DNA of 11,725 nt from CAYQAJ01 sp964415245 (GCA_964415245.1 CAYQAJ010000160.1:1-11725), one strand, 5' to 3'; positions 1 through 6,144 are shown, counted from the stretch's first letter. Program-made: numbers and translations. The notes: generated from the sequence alone by a model not told the origin.

Positions 1-1
1 C

Positions 2-526
2 ATGTTTCAGTCGATCGTCGAGGGGCGATACGTTCCGTGGTCGCTGTTGGTGAAAGACGTGCCTCCCGACAAGCACCAGGACCTCGACTTCATCATCAGT
101 CAGCTCGACTGGGAGAAGAACGTCGACACGCACTTCAAGCAGAGCAACTACATCGAGCCGATCACCGCCGATCAAGGCAAGGGCTGGGTCGACCGCTGGA
201 TCGTGTACGGCCTGATCGACGGCAAACAGCTCTTCAGCGCCAAAGAGCTCACGCTCGAACCCGGCGCGAAGTGCACGCTCAAAGACCCCGGCGCCAGCGG
301 CTGGATCACCGTGCAAGGCAAAGGACGCATAGGCAAGCTCGCTCTGCAAACGCCGGCGCTCATCCGCTTCGGCCAGGAAACCGAGGATGAAGTGTTCATC
401 ACCCACGAAGCGGCCACGCGCGGCGTCGAAATCGAAAACACGGGCAGCGAACCCCTGGTGGGCCTGCGCTACTTCGGGCCGGATACGTTCCCCAAGGTAC
501 CCAACGTGGGCGACCACGCAAGGTGA
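2..526 (+). CDS. cupin-like protein of unknown function, 3' part only
   Basis: The reading frame is open to the window edge, so the ATG at position 2 is probably internal and the gene starts upstream. The 174 visible residues have the look of a cupin (double-stranded beta-helix) half: many short beta strands, turns such as ELTLEPGAKCTL and GWITVQGKGRIG, and near the C-terminus ENTGSEPLVGLRYFGPD, which resembles the 'extra density of Gly/Pro turns then hydrophobic strand' seen in cupin sensors and isomerases. I believe similar conserved proteins of about 380 residues occur in planctomycetes, but their reaction is not known to me. No signal peptide can be judged because the N-terminus is missing. 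The gene lies on the same strand as the sugar isomerase and dehydrogenase further on, which would fit carbohydrate metabolism, but a toxin-antitoxin cassette separates them. Moderate confidence it is a real gene with a cupin-like fold, low confidence in any role. Confidence 0.7.
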   Translation: MFQSIVEGRYVPWSLLVKDVPPDKHQDLDFIISQLDWEKNVDTHFKQSNYIEPITADQGKGWVDRWIVYGLIDGKQLFSAKELTLEPGAKCTLKDPGASGWITVQGKGRIGKLALQTPALIRFGQETEDEVFITHEAATRGVEIENTGSEPLVGLRYFGPDTFPKVPNVGDHAR

Positions 527-541
527 TTAGCAATGGGAAAC

Positions 542-585
542 CGCGATCCATTCGTGTGTTGCGGTTCTCAATGATGGATTTCGCG
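542..585. promoter_or_regulatory. imperfect inverted repeat, candidate operator of the MNT-PIN cassette
   Basis: CGCGATCCAT (542-551) is mirrored by ATGGATTTCGCG (574-585), a 10-base match apart from two extra bases in the right arm, with a 22-nt centre. It ends 15 nt before the ATG at 601. Toxin-antitoxin cassettes are often autoregulated through such sites, but position is the only support. A second, shorter pairing (AACCGC 539-544 with GCGGTT 561-566) competes with it, so a terminator-type role for the upstream gene is an alternative. Confidence 0.25.
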
Positions 586-600
586 ATTCAGGCATAGCCG

Positions 601-918
601 ATGATTGCTCCCGTTCAGTCGAAAGCCGATTTGATTGCCGCCGTGCAGAAAAGCGCTTCGCGGATTCGCGCTCTCGGCGTCGCGCGGCTCGGGTTGTTCG
701 GCTCGTTCGCGCGCGAGCAGCAACAACCGACGAGCGACGTTGACGTGCTCGTCGAGTTCCGGCCCGAAGATAAAACGTTCGACCACTTTTGCGCTTTGGG
801 CGACTTGCTCGAAGAGGTGCTGGGACGACGCGTCGAGCTCGTGACGCCCGAATCGCTGAGTCCCTACATCGGGCCGAAAATCCTGGCCGAAGTCGAATAT
901 GTCACGCTTGACCGTTGA
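601..918 (+). CDS. MNT-type minimal nucleotidyltransferase
   Basis: This 105-residue protein has the core of the DNA polymerase beta-type nucleotidyltransferase superfamily: GSFAR at residues 34-38, SDVDVLVEF at 45-53 with the metal-binding pair D46 and D48, and a third likely acidic residue E79 in RRVELVT. Length is typical of stand-alone MNT proteins. Members of this family transfer nucleotides to a protein or RNA; in HEPN-MNT toxin-antitoxin pairs the MNT protein AMPylates and silences the HEPN toxin. No HEPN/DUF86 partner is visible here. Instead a PIN-domain gene starts 12 nt after the stop codon, which suggests one transcript. No Shine-Dalgarno sequence precedes the ATG, as is common in planctomycetes. 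Family assignment is firm; substrate and partner are inferred only from position. Confidence 0.85.
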   Translation: MIAPVQSKADLIAAVQKSASRIRALGVARLGLFGSFAREQQQPTSDVDVLVEFRPEDKTFDHFCALGDLLEEVLGRRVELVTPESLSPYIGPKILAEVEYVTLDR

Positions 919-930
919 GCGCACACGCGA

Positions 931-1401
931 ATGCAAAAGGTTTACGTTGAAACCACCGTCGTTAGCTACCTGGCCGCTCCGACCAGTCGCGACATTGTGG
1001 TGGCGGGACACCAGCAAACCACGCGCGATTGGTGGCGCGACGCGGCCCAGCGCTACGAGTTGGTAACGTCGCAGTTAGTAATGCAAGAGGCGAACGCGGG
1101 CGACGCGAATCAGGCGGCACTGCGTCGGAGCCTATTGGATGCATTGCCGATCCTGGAAATCACGGATGCTGCCCAGGAACTTGCCGCGGCCTTGGTTCAG
1201 GACGGCGCGATACCGCCCAACGCTGCGGCGGACGCCCTCCACGTGGCCATCGCAGCGGTTAACGGCGTCGATTACCTGGTTACGTGGAATTGCCGCCATC
1301 TTGCCAATGCTCGAATGCGTGCAAGAATCGAAGACACGTGCGTCGACGCTGATTACGCTGCGGTGCTGATTTGCACTCCCGAGGAACTATTCGAGGATTG
1401 A
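931..1401 (+). CDS. PIN-domain protein, VapC-like toxin RNase
   Basis: The 156 residues fit a PIN-domain ribonuclease. The first strand carries YVETTVVSYL (residues 5-14), with E7 taking the place of the usual first Asp; E53 lies in QEANAGD; D101 lies in ADALHVAIAA; and N120 lies in LVTWNCRHLANA (about 116-127), a hallmark of one PIN subgroup. The protein ends with CTPEELFED, a C-terminal signature I associate with this subgroup. Such proteins usually cleave RNA and act as toxins paired with a small antitoxin. The partner here is probably the 63-residue protein starting 3 nt after this stop codon, giving a toxin-first gene order. The MNT gene ends 12 nt before the start. No clear ribosome binding site precedes the ATG, so translation may depend on the upstream gene. 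Substrate and toxicity are inferred. Confidence 0.85.
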   Translation: MQKVYVETTVVSYLAAPTSRDIVVAGHQQTTRDWWRDAAQRYELVTSQLVMQEANAGDANQAALRRSLLDALPILEITDAAQELAAALVQDGAIPPNAAADALHVAIAAVNGVDYLVTWNCRHLANARMRARIEDTCVDADYAAVLICTPEELFED

Positions 1402-1404
1402 GCC

Positions 1405-1596
1405 ATGTGGGAAGATCCAATCGTCGCCGAAGTTCGCAAGGTGCGCGACGAATACGCTGCGCGATTTCATTACGACCTAGCAGCCATCGTCCGCGATCTG
1501 AAACGGCAAGAGGCGGAGGAACGCAAACGCGGGCGAAAGGTCGTCAGCTTTCCATCGCGTCGTCCGTTCGCTCAGCGAAAACAGCCGAAAGAATGA
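1405..1596 (+). CDS. small charged protein, probable antitoxin of the PIN toxin
   Basis: A 63-residue, highly charged protein beginning MWEDPIVAEVRKVRDEYAAR. The first 40 residues look like one or two amphipathic helices rich in Glu, Arg and Lys; the tail is basic. It starts 3 nt after the PIN gene stop, with GAGGA at 1393-1397 at good spacing, so the two are surely co-translated. I recognise small proteins with this start next to PIN genes of the same subgroup, notably in cyanobacteria, and infer that it is the neutralising partner. It carries no obvious DNA-binding fold such as ribbon-helix-helix or AbrB, so if it autoregulates, the means is not evident. The last 15 or so residues could be a poorly conserved extension. 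Confidence that it is a gene is high; its antitoxin role is inference from gene order. Confidence 0.7.
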   Translation: MWEDPIVAEVRKVRDEYAARFHYDLAAIVRDLKRQEAEERKRGRKVVSFPSRRPFAQRKQPKE

Positions 1597-1672
1597 AGGA
1601 TCGTATAGGTCGCCAACCGCGCGATGATCGTCCTAACAAGATTTCACGTCCCTACGGCTAACCAGCCTCCTC

Positions 1673-1678
1673 GGAGAG
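1673..1678 (+). promoter_or_regulatory. Shine-Dalgarno site deciding the isomerase start
   Basis: GGAGAG lies 7 nt before the ATG at 1686. This favours that ATG over the in-frame TTG at 1680, which would overlap the ribosome-binding spacing. Confidence 0.6.
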
Positions 1679-1685
1679 TTTGACC

Positions 1686-2717
1686 ATGGCATCGTCCCAC
1701 GCGTACCCCAAGCTTCACAACGCCATGTGGCCCGGGCTGGTCGGTAAAGAGGAAGGGACCGACCATCCGCCCATCGGGCTCGATCGCATGCTCGAATTGA
1801 CCGCCAATGCGCGGGCGAACGGTTACCGATTCGAGGGGGTCGACCTGTTCCTGTTCCACCCGCACATCGACCCCGACGCCAGCGACGACGCCATTCGCGC
1901 CATCGGCGAAAAGATCGCGTCGAAAGGGTTGGCCGTCGGTTCGCTGGTGGCGCCGGTATGGCCCGGCACGGTCGGCGGTTCGGCCATGGGCAGCGAAGAA
2001 GATCGCAAGAATTTTGTGTTGGCCGTGCGCAAAGCGTGCCGCATCGCCCGTATTCTGAACGACCAGGGTGTGCGCAGCTACGGCGTGATCCGCATCGACT
2101 CGGCCGACAGCCCGTCGCACTGGGCCGCCGACCCCGAAGGCAACACCAAAAAAATCGCCGCCACGTTTCGCGAAGCCGCCAAGGTGGCCCACGATCACGG
2201 CGAACGATTGGCCGCCGAGGGCGAAATCTGCTGGGCCGGCATGCACTCGTGGAAAACGATGCTCGACACGCTCAACGCCGTCGGCATGCCCGAGACGCTC
2301 GGCTTCCAGGCCGACCAGGCGCACACGTATCTCTACCTGCTCGGCTACAACGCGCCGGAGCACGCACTGCTCAAGCCCGGCTACACGCAAAAGGAGTTCG
2401 ACGCCGCCTACAAAACGATGACCGACGCGCTCCGCCCCTGGACGATCGACTTCCACGTGGCCCAGAACGACGGCAGCGTGCACGGCACGGGCGCGCACGA
2501 CAAAACGGGCCGCCACTGCCCAGCCGACGACCCCAACGGCAAGCTCGACATCGTCGCCACGGCCGGCTACTGGCTCCAAGGCGCGCAAAAGCGCGGCATC
2601 CGCCACATCTGCTGGGACGGCTGCATGTTCCCCAACGCCATGCTCGAGGAACAAAAAACGTGGAACACGATCCTGGCCACGATGGCGAAGGTGAGGGAAG
2701 CACACGGGTGGGCATAA
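1686..2717 (+). CDS. TIM-barrel sugar phosphate isomerase/epimerase
   Basis: The 343 residues match the AP-endonuclease-2/xylose-isomerase-like TIM-barrel family. Candidate metal and substrate residues lie at the ends of predicted strands: E178/E180 in AAEGEICW, D210 and H213 in GFQADQAHT, H257 in DFHVAQNDG, and D288 in NGKLD, the usual E-D-H-E/D order. The later segment GTGAHDKTGRHC (from about residue 266) and CWDGCMFPN near the C-terminus are strongly conserved in planctomycete relatives as I recall them. Such enzymes isomerise or epimerise keto-sugars or inositol derivatives in the cytoplasm. The partner is likely the Gfo/Idh/MocA dehydrogenase at 3666, a very frequent pairing in sugar or inositol oxidation. 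A repeat array starts 2 nt after the stop codon. Start chosen at the ATG because of the Shine-Dalgarno site; a TTG two codons earlier is possible. The exact substrate cannot be read from sequence. Confidence 0.88.
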   Translation: MASSHAYPKLHNAMWPGLVGKEEGTDHPPIGLDRMLELTANARANGYRFEGVDLFLFHPHIDPDASDDAIRAIGEKIASKGLAVGSLVAPVWPGTVGGSAMGSEEDRKNFVLAVRKACRIARILNDQGVRSYGVIRIDSADSPSHWAADPEGNTKKIAATFREAAKVAHDHGERLAAEGEICWAGMHSWKTMLDTLNAVGMPETLGFQADQAHTYLYLLGYNAPEHALLKPGYTQKEFDAAYKTMTDALRPWTIDFHVAQNDGSVHGTGAHDKTGRHCPADDPNGKLDIVATAGYWLQGAQKRGIRHICWDGCMFPNAMLEEQKTWNTILATMAKVREAHGWA

Positions 2718-2719
2718 GC

Positions 2720-2916
2720 CAAATGACCAATGACCAAGCCCAAATGACCAATGACGGAGAAGGGCGGACGCACGACGGAGTGGCGAGGGCGGCGCCGTAA
2801 CAAATGACCAATGACCAAATCCAAATGACCAATGTCGGCGCAGAGCGGAAGTGCGAAAGTGTAGCGAGGACGACGGTGCAACAAATGACCAATAACCAAA
2901 TTCAAATGACCAATGC
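2720..2916 (+). repeat. 81-bp tandem array with three 35-nt heptad repeats (family A)
   Basis: Three copies of a 35-nt block lie at 2720-2754, 2801-2835 and 2882-2916, exactly 81 nt apart. Each block is five 7-nt units of the types CAAATGA, CCAATGA and CCAAATC. The two stretches between blocks are both 46-47 nt long and agree with each other at 32 of 47 aligned positions, so the whole is a diverged tandem duplication in which the heptad block has been kept. The array starts 2 nt after the isomerase stop and its last block contains the start codon of the next gene. The same family recurs inverted at 3335-3624. Confidence 0.9.
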
Positions 2917-3317
2917 CTATGGACGATGCCGCGGCGAACAGCCATGACGTCAGCAGGAAGTTTGATCTGACAGAGCGTACGGCCCGATTCGGCGAAGATG
3001 CAATTCGCCTCGCGCGACAAATCGGGGTCGACGCTGTTTCGTCACCGCTGATTCGGCAATTCGTACGGGCTGCGACGAGTATCGGTGCAAACTATGCCGA
3101 AGCAGATGAGGCCTCGTCGAAGAAGGAGTTTCGGTACCGCATCAACGTCTGCGTTCGCGAGGCGCGCGAAACAAAACACTGGCTGCGAATGCTGGCCACG
3201 GCCTGTCCTGACCACAAAGAAACTGCCAGACAGTTGTGGAAGGAAGTGGACGAGTTGAATCGCATCTTCGCGACCATTCATCGTCGTAGCCGCCCTTCGT
3301 CGAACGATTCAGGCTGA
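2913..3317 (+). CDS. four-helix-bundle protein (S23/TIGR02436, Avd-like)
   Basis: The 134-residue product fits the four-helix-bundle family first seen in 23S rRNA intervening sequences and related to the Avd accessory protein of diversity-generating retroelements. Family features: RTARFGEDAIRLARQ (residues 22-36) in helix 1, then RAATSIGANYAEADEA (52-67), the family's most conserved turn, then RYRINVCVREARETKHWLRML, and a final helix containing WKEVDELNRIFATI. Known relatives form pentamers that can bind nucleic acid; cellular role is mostly unknown. The ATG at 2913 lies inside the last unit of a heptad repeat array, and a second ATG at 2919 is just outside it; either could be used, and there is no Shine-Dalgarno site. 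The gene is bracketed by inverted copies of that repeat. It is not inside an rRNA gene and no reverse transcriptase is present. Family confident, function unknown. Confidence 0.85.
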   Translation: MPMDDAAANSHDVSRKFDLTERTARFGEDAIRLARQIGVDAVSSPLIRQFVRAATSIGANYAEADEASSKKEFRYRINVCVREARETKHWLRMLATACPDHKETARQLWKEVDELNRIFATIHRRSRPSSNDSG

Positions 3318-3334
3318 TCGCGCGGCTTGCCGGA

Positions 3335-3624
3335 TCATTGGTCATTTGGATTTGGTCATCGGTCATTGGAACGGGAGAAGCACTGCGCAACGTTGCGACA
3401 AATCCATCGCCGACGCCGCGACTCCTCCGTTTCCGCACACTGAGTGTGGCTGGCTGGTCCGTCATTGGTCATTTGGATTTGGTCATTGGTCATTGGAACG
3501 GAAGAAGCACTGCGCAATGTTGCGACAAATCCATCGCCGACGCCGCGACTCCTCCGTTTCCGCACACTGAGTGTGGCTGGCTGGTCCGTCATTGGTCATT
3601 TGGATTTGGTCATCGGTCATTTGG
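3335..3624 (-). repeat. 127-bp tandem repeat with inverted family A heptad blocks
   Basis: Two full units (3335-3461 and 3462-3588) and the start of a third (3589-3624) lie in tandem. The two full units differ at only three positions, all transitions, so the duplication is recent. Each unit opens with a 35-nt block that is the reverse complement of the blocks at 2720-2916 (heptads TCATTGG, TCATTTG, GATTTGG). The rest of the unit holds CACACTGAGTGTG (3436-3448 in unit 1) and a perfect palindrome CGCAACGTTGCG (3386-3397), the latter broken by one base change in unit 2. No coding potential is evident. Confidence 0.92.
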
Positions 3625-3665
3625 CAACGGTATAGCGTTTCGACTATCCAGACAAAGGTTCACAC

Positions 3666-4802
3666 ATGACAAAACCTCTCAATATCGCAGTGTGCGGCTA
3701 CGGCTTCATGGGCCGGGCTCATTCCAATGCCTATCGCAGGGTGAATAACTTTTTCGATCTCGAATACCGACCCGTGCTCAAGGCCGTTTGCGCCCGCGAT
3801 GCCAAGAAAGCACAGGCGTTTGCCGACAAGTGGGGCTACGAGTCGATCGAGACCGACTGGCAAAAGGTGCTCCAGCGAAAGGATATCGACGCCGTCGATA
3901 TCTGCACGCCCAACAATCTGCACCACGACATCGCGGTGGCTGCCGCCGAGGCCGGCAAGATGATCCTGTGCGAGAAGCCGCTGTCGATGAATGCCCCCGA
4001 GGGAGAGAAGATGTGCCAGGCGGTCGAGAAGGCCGGCGTTCCCAACACCGTGTGGTACAACTACCGCCGCGTGCCCGCGGTGACGCTCGCCAAGCGCCTC
4101 ATCGACGAAGGCCGCCTCGGGCGCATCTTCCACTACCGCGCCGTCTTTCTGCAGGACTGGACCATCTCGGCCGATCTGCCCCAAGGGGGCCAAGCGCTGT
4201 GGCGGCTCGACGCGGCCGCGGCCGGAAGCGGCGTGACCGGCGACTTGTTGGCCCACGCCATCGACACGGCCATCTGGCTCAACGGCCCGATCGCCGGCGT
4301 CAGCGCCATGACCGAGACCTTCATCAAGGAGCGCAAGCACACGCTCACCGGCAAGGTCGAGCCCGTGGGCATCGACGATGCCTGCGCCTTCCTCGCCCGG
4401 TTTAGCAACGGTTCGCTGGCCGTGTTCGAATCGACGCGCTACGCACGCGGGCACAAGGCGCTGTACACGTTCGAGATCAACGGCGAGCACGCGTCGATCA
4501 AGTGGGACCTGGAAGACCTGCACCGCCTCGAGTGGTTCGGACACAAGGACGAAGGAAAGCTACNNNNNNNNNNTCACGTCACCGACCACGGCGGCGACCA
4601 CCCGTACATGGACCACTGGTGGGTGCCGGGCCTGCAAATCGGCTACGAGCACTCGTTCGTGCACCAGGTGGCCGACTTTCTCGAAGGTCTGGCCAACGGC
4701 AAGCCGATCTCGCCCACGTTCCGCGAAGCGCTCGTCACACAAAAAGTGTGCGATGCAGTACTCTCCAGCGCGAAGAGCGGGCAGTGGGTCAACGTGGAAT
4801 GA
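3666..4802 (+). CDS. Gfo/Idh/MocA-family NAD(P)-dependent oxidoreductase
   Basis: About 378 residues. The N-terminal Rossmann fold shows the dinucleotide-binding GYGFMG at residues 11-16, then DICTPNNLH, then the family signature EKP at 103-105 (in CEKPLSMN). The C-terminal domain has the likely catalytic set D193, H197 and D200 in GDLLAHAID. These cytoplasmic enzymes oxidise or reduce sugars, inositols or their derivatives with NAD(P). AAAGG at 3654-3658 is well placed for the ATG at 3666. Ten Ns at 4564-4573 interrupt the C-terminal domain, but the frame on both sides is the same and the sequence resumes as expected (HVTD, then DHWWVPGLQIGYEH), so the gap looks close to true size or a multiple of three away from it. 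The TIM-barrel isomerase upstream is a natural pathway partner. Substrate unknown. Confidence 0.92.
   Translation: MTKPLNIAVCGYGFMGRAHSNAYRRVNNFFDLEYRPVLKAVCARDAKKAQAFADKWGYESIETDWQKVLQRKDIDAVDICTPNNLHHDIAVAAAEAGKMILCEKPLSMNAPEGEKMCQAVEKAGVPNTVWYNYRRVPAVTLAKRLIDEGRLGRIFHYRAVFLQDWTISADLPQGGQALWRLDAAAAGSGVTGDLLAHAIDTAIWLNGPIAGVSAMTETFIKERKHTLTGKVEPVGIDDACAFLARFSNGSLAVFESTRYARGHKALYTFEINGEHASIKWDLEDLHRLEWFGHKDEGKLXXXXHVTDHGGDHPYMDHWWVPGLQIGYEHSFVHQVADFLEGLANGKPISPTFREALVTQKVCDAVLSSAKSGQWVNVE
4564..4573. other. assembly gap (10 Ns)
   Basis: A run of ten unknown bases within the oxidoreductase gene. It is a scaffold or masking artefact, and four residues of the protein around it cannot be read. 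Confidence 0.98.
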
Positions 4803-4839
4803 ACGGCGCGGGTGAACGCGAATTCTGAAGCGGCAAAGG

Positions 4840-4979
4840 TTTTCAGTTGTCAGTGTTCAGTTTTCAGTCGGAAACAGAATCGACCCTAGGCTATCTGCCG
4901 CTCGGGCGCATCTATAATTGAGTGCGTCGCGCTACGCCTGCCGACTGAAAACTGAAAACTGAACACCGAAAACTGAAAA
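4840..4979. repeat. inverted pair of TTTTCAG heptad repeats (family B)
   Basis: The left arm, 4840-4871, is four 7-nt units each ending in CAG (TTTTCAG, TTGTCAG, TGTTCAG, TTTTCAG) plus a tail. The right arm, 4941-4979, is its reverse complement at 30 of 32 positions, apart from one additional 7-nt unit in the right arm. The arms are separated by 69 nt and fill most of the space between the oxidoreductase and the deformylase; the right arm ends 1 nt before the deformylase start. Transcribed, they could form a long hairpin; as DNA, a cruciform. Confidence 0.9.
4913..4918 (+). promoter_or_regulatory. candidate -10 box for the deformylase gene
   Basis: A perfect TATAAT lies between the two arms of the family B inverted repeat, 62 nt before the deformylase start. 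No good -35 hexamer is seen 16-18 nt upstream (GCTATC at the 17-nt spacing), so it is only a candidate. Confidence 0.35.
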
Positions 4980-4980
4980 C

Positions 4981-5847
4981 TTGGCGCAAGCCGTGCAAGT
5001 CGTCATTACCGCCGTGGGGCCCGACAATGTCGCTCTGGCCGACCCCATCATTCACTACGTGACGGGGCAGGGGGCCAACATTGCCGAAATCCAGATGTAC
5101 GACCACGACGAGCAGGCGCTGTTCGCCATGCTCCTGCGGGTCGAACTGCCCGACAAGCGGTACGAAGAGGCCCGCACGGCGCTGGCTGAAATCGGGCGCC
5201 TTAAGAATCTCTCAGTGCGCGTGTGGTCGCCCGGGAGGCGCGCCGCCCGGCCACGAATCGCGCTGTGTACCACGTTTCGCCCGGAACCGGCCCGCGCGGT
5301 TCTGGAAGCGATTCGCGACGGCCACCTGCCGGCCGACGCGACCGTGATAATCGGCAACCGGCCGACGTGCGGCGCGCTGGCTCAGGAGTTCGCTGTGCCG
5401 TGGCACATGATCGGCGACGACGCCGGCAACGCCGACGACGATTCGCTGATCGCGATTCTCGACGAGTGCGACGTCGATTACGTCGTGCTGGCCCGCTACA
5501 TGCGCGTGCTCCCGCCGGCAAGCTGCTGGAAGTACGCCGGCGGGCGCATCATCAACCTGCACCACGGCCTGTTGCCCAGCTTTCCCGGGCTGCGGCCGTA
5601 TCACGAGGCGTACGCCGCCCGCATGCTCACGTTCGGGGCCACGTGCCACTTCATCGTGCCTGACCTCGACGCGGGCAACCAGATCATCTACCAGGCGACC
5701 TACACCGTGCCCCCCGGCATGAAGCTCGCCGAGATCGAGCGCATCGGCCAAGTGCAGAACGAGCCGCAGTGCCTGGTCGAAGGCGTCCGCCGCGTAGTCT
5801 CGGGCGAAGTGCAACTCCACTTCCACCGCGTGGTGGCGCGAAAGTAG
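4981..5847 (+). CDS. purU: formyltetrahydrofolate deformylase, divergent PurU type
   Basis: The product, 288 residues, has the two-domain plan of PurU: an N-terminal ACT domain (about residues 6-80, starting VVITAVGPDN) and a C-terminal formyltransferase fold. The catalytic triad of this fold is present: N192 and H194 in INLHHGLLPSFPG, and D230 in DLDAG; LARYMRVL (about 166-173) also matches. PurU hydrolyses 10-formyltetrahydrofolate to formate and tetrahydrofolate, feeding formate to purine synthesis and balancing one-carbon pools. It departs from the usual type: DLDAGNQII replaces the common DxGPII, and the linker after the ACT domain is short and basic (GRRAARPR). No ATG exists near the N-terminus; the start is TTG at 4981 or GTG at 4993, both next to the family B repeat and without a Shine-Dalgarno site. 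Confidence in the family is good; the name is by homology of motifs. Confidence 0.8.
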   Translation: MAQAVQVVITAVGPDNVALADPIIHYVTGQGANIAEIQMYDHDEQALFAMLLRVELPDKRYEEARTALAEIGRLKNLSVRVWSPGRRAARPRIALCTTFRPEPARAVLEAIRDGHLPADATVIIGNRPTCGALAQEFAVPWHMIGDDAGNADDDSLIAILDECDVDYVVLARYMRVLPPASCWKYAGGRIINLHHGLLPSFPGLRPYHEAYAARMLTFGATCHFIVPDLDAGNQIIYQATYTVPPGMKLAEIERIGQVQNEPQCLVEGVRRVVSGEVQLHFHRVVARK

Positions 5848-5859
5848 CGCGAAGTAGAA

Positions 5860-5876
5860 CCCGCTTGCCGAGCGGG
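5860..5876 (+). terminator. short hairpin after the deformylase gene
   Basis: CCCGCT (5860-5865) pairs with AGCGGG (5871-5876) around a 5-nt loop, 12 nt after the stop codon. No T-run follows, so it is at best a weak terminator. Confidence 0.3.
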
Positions 5877-5904
5877 ACCTGACGTCCTGCTGAAGTTCGG
5901 CGAG

Positions 5905-6022
5905 GGTCTCCCGACCCCGCCGACTTAACGACCGAAGGTCTCCAGATTCGAGCGCGTCGGCTTGACGCCAGAGTTGCTGCATTGCGACCTACGGTCGGCC
6001 GCAGTGGCTCGGTCGGGAGACC
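5905..6022. repeat. nested inverted repeat, about 118 nt
   Basis: GGTCTCCCGACC at 5905-5916 is the exact reverse complement of GGTCGGGAGACC at 6011-6022. Inside it, CGACCGAAGGTC at 5929-5940 pairs with GACCTACGGTCG at 5986-5997 at 11 of 12 positions. The spaces between the inner and outer arms are 12 and 13 nt, so the two pairs stack into one long symmetric hairpin. It could be a structured RNA, a repeat element, or the remnant of a mobile element; no name known to me. Confidence 0.7.
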
Positions 6023-6144
6023 GGCCACAACCCTACGCTGCCACAACCCGCGCCCGCGCATTCGGCCTACTCGCTACATCCCGCATCGGTCGGCGCCTAT
6101 CCGTGCGGCGGCGACGTATATTTGCGCGATCGCGATCCGTTTCC

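Noticed and set aside
601..918. HEPN-MNT toxin-antitoxin pair
   Set aside because: The next gene is a PIN domain, not a HEPN protein, by its ETT, QEA, ADALH and TWNCRH motifs.
1644..3020. Long open frame on the minus strand (458 codons)
   Set aside because: It is antisense to the isomerase, has biased composition, and its repeated HWSFGFG-like text is simply the translated family A repeat.
2913..3317. Avd protein of a diversity-generating retroelement
   Set aside because: The fold family fits, but there is no reverse transcriptase and no template/variable repeat pair in the window.
2913..3317. 23S rRNA intervening-sequence gene
   Set aside because: The gene is not within an rRNA gene; the flanks are metabolic genes and repeats.
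2720..3624. CRISPR array, because of regularly spaced 35-nt repeats
   Set aside because: Only three repeats on each side, the spacers within each array resemble each other, the repeat is itself built of heptads, and no cas gene is present.
3335..3748. Protein-coding frames through the 127-bp tandem repeat
   Set aside because: The frames only persist because the repeat lacks stops; the product is a translated repeat with no family resemblance.
3660..4544. Minus-strand open frame opposite the oxidoreductase
   Set aside because: A GC-rich shadow of a gene with clear motifs on the plus strand.
4981..5847. Methionyl-tRNA formyltransferase or PurN
   Set aside because: The N-terminal ACT domain and short total length point to PurU.
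5212..5982. Minus-strand open frame opposite the deformylase
   Set aside because: Shadow frame rich in Arg and Ala without recognisable motifs.
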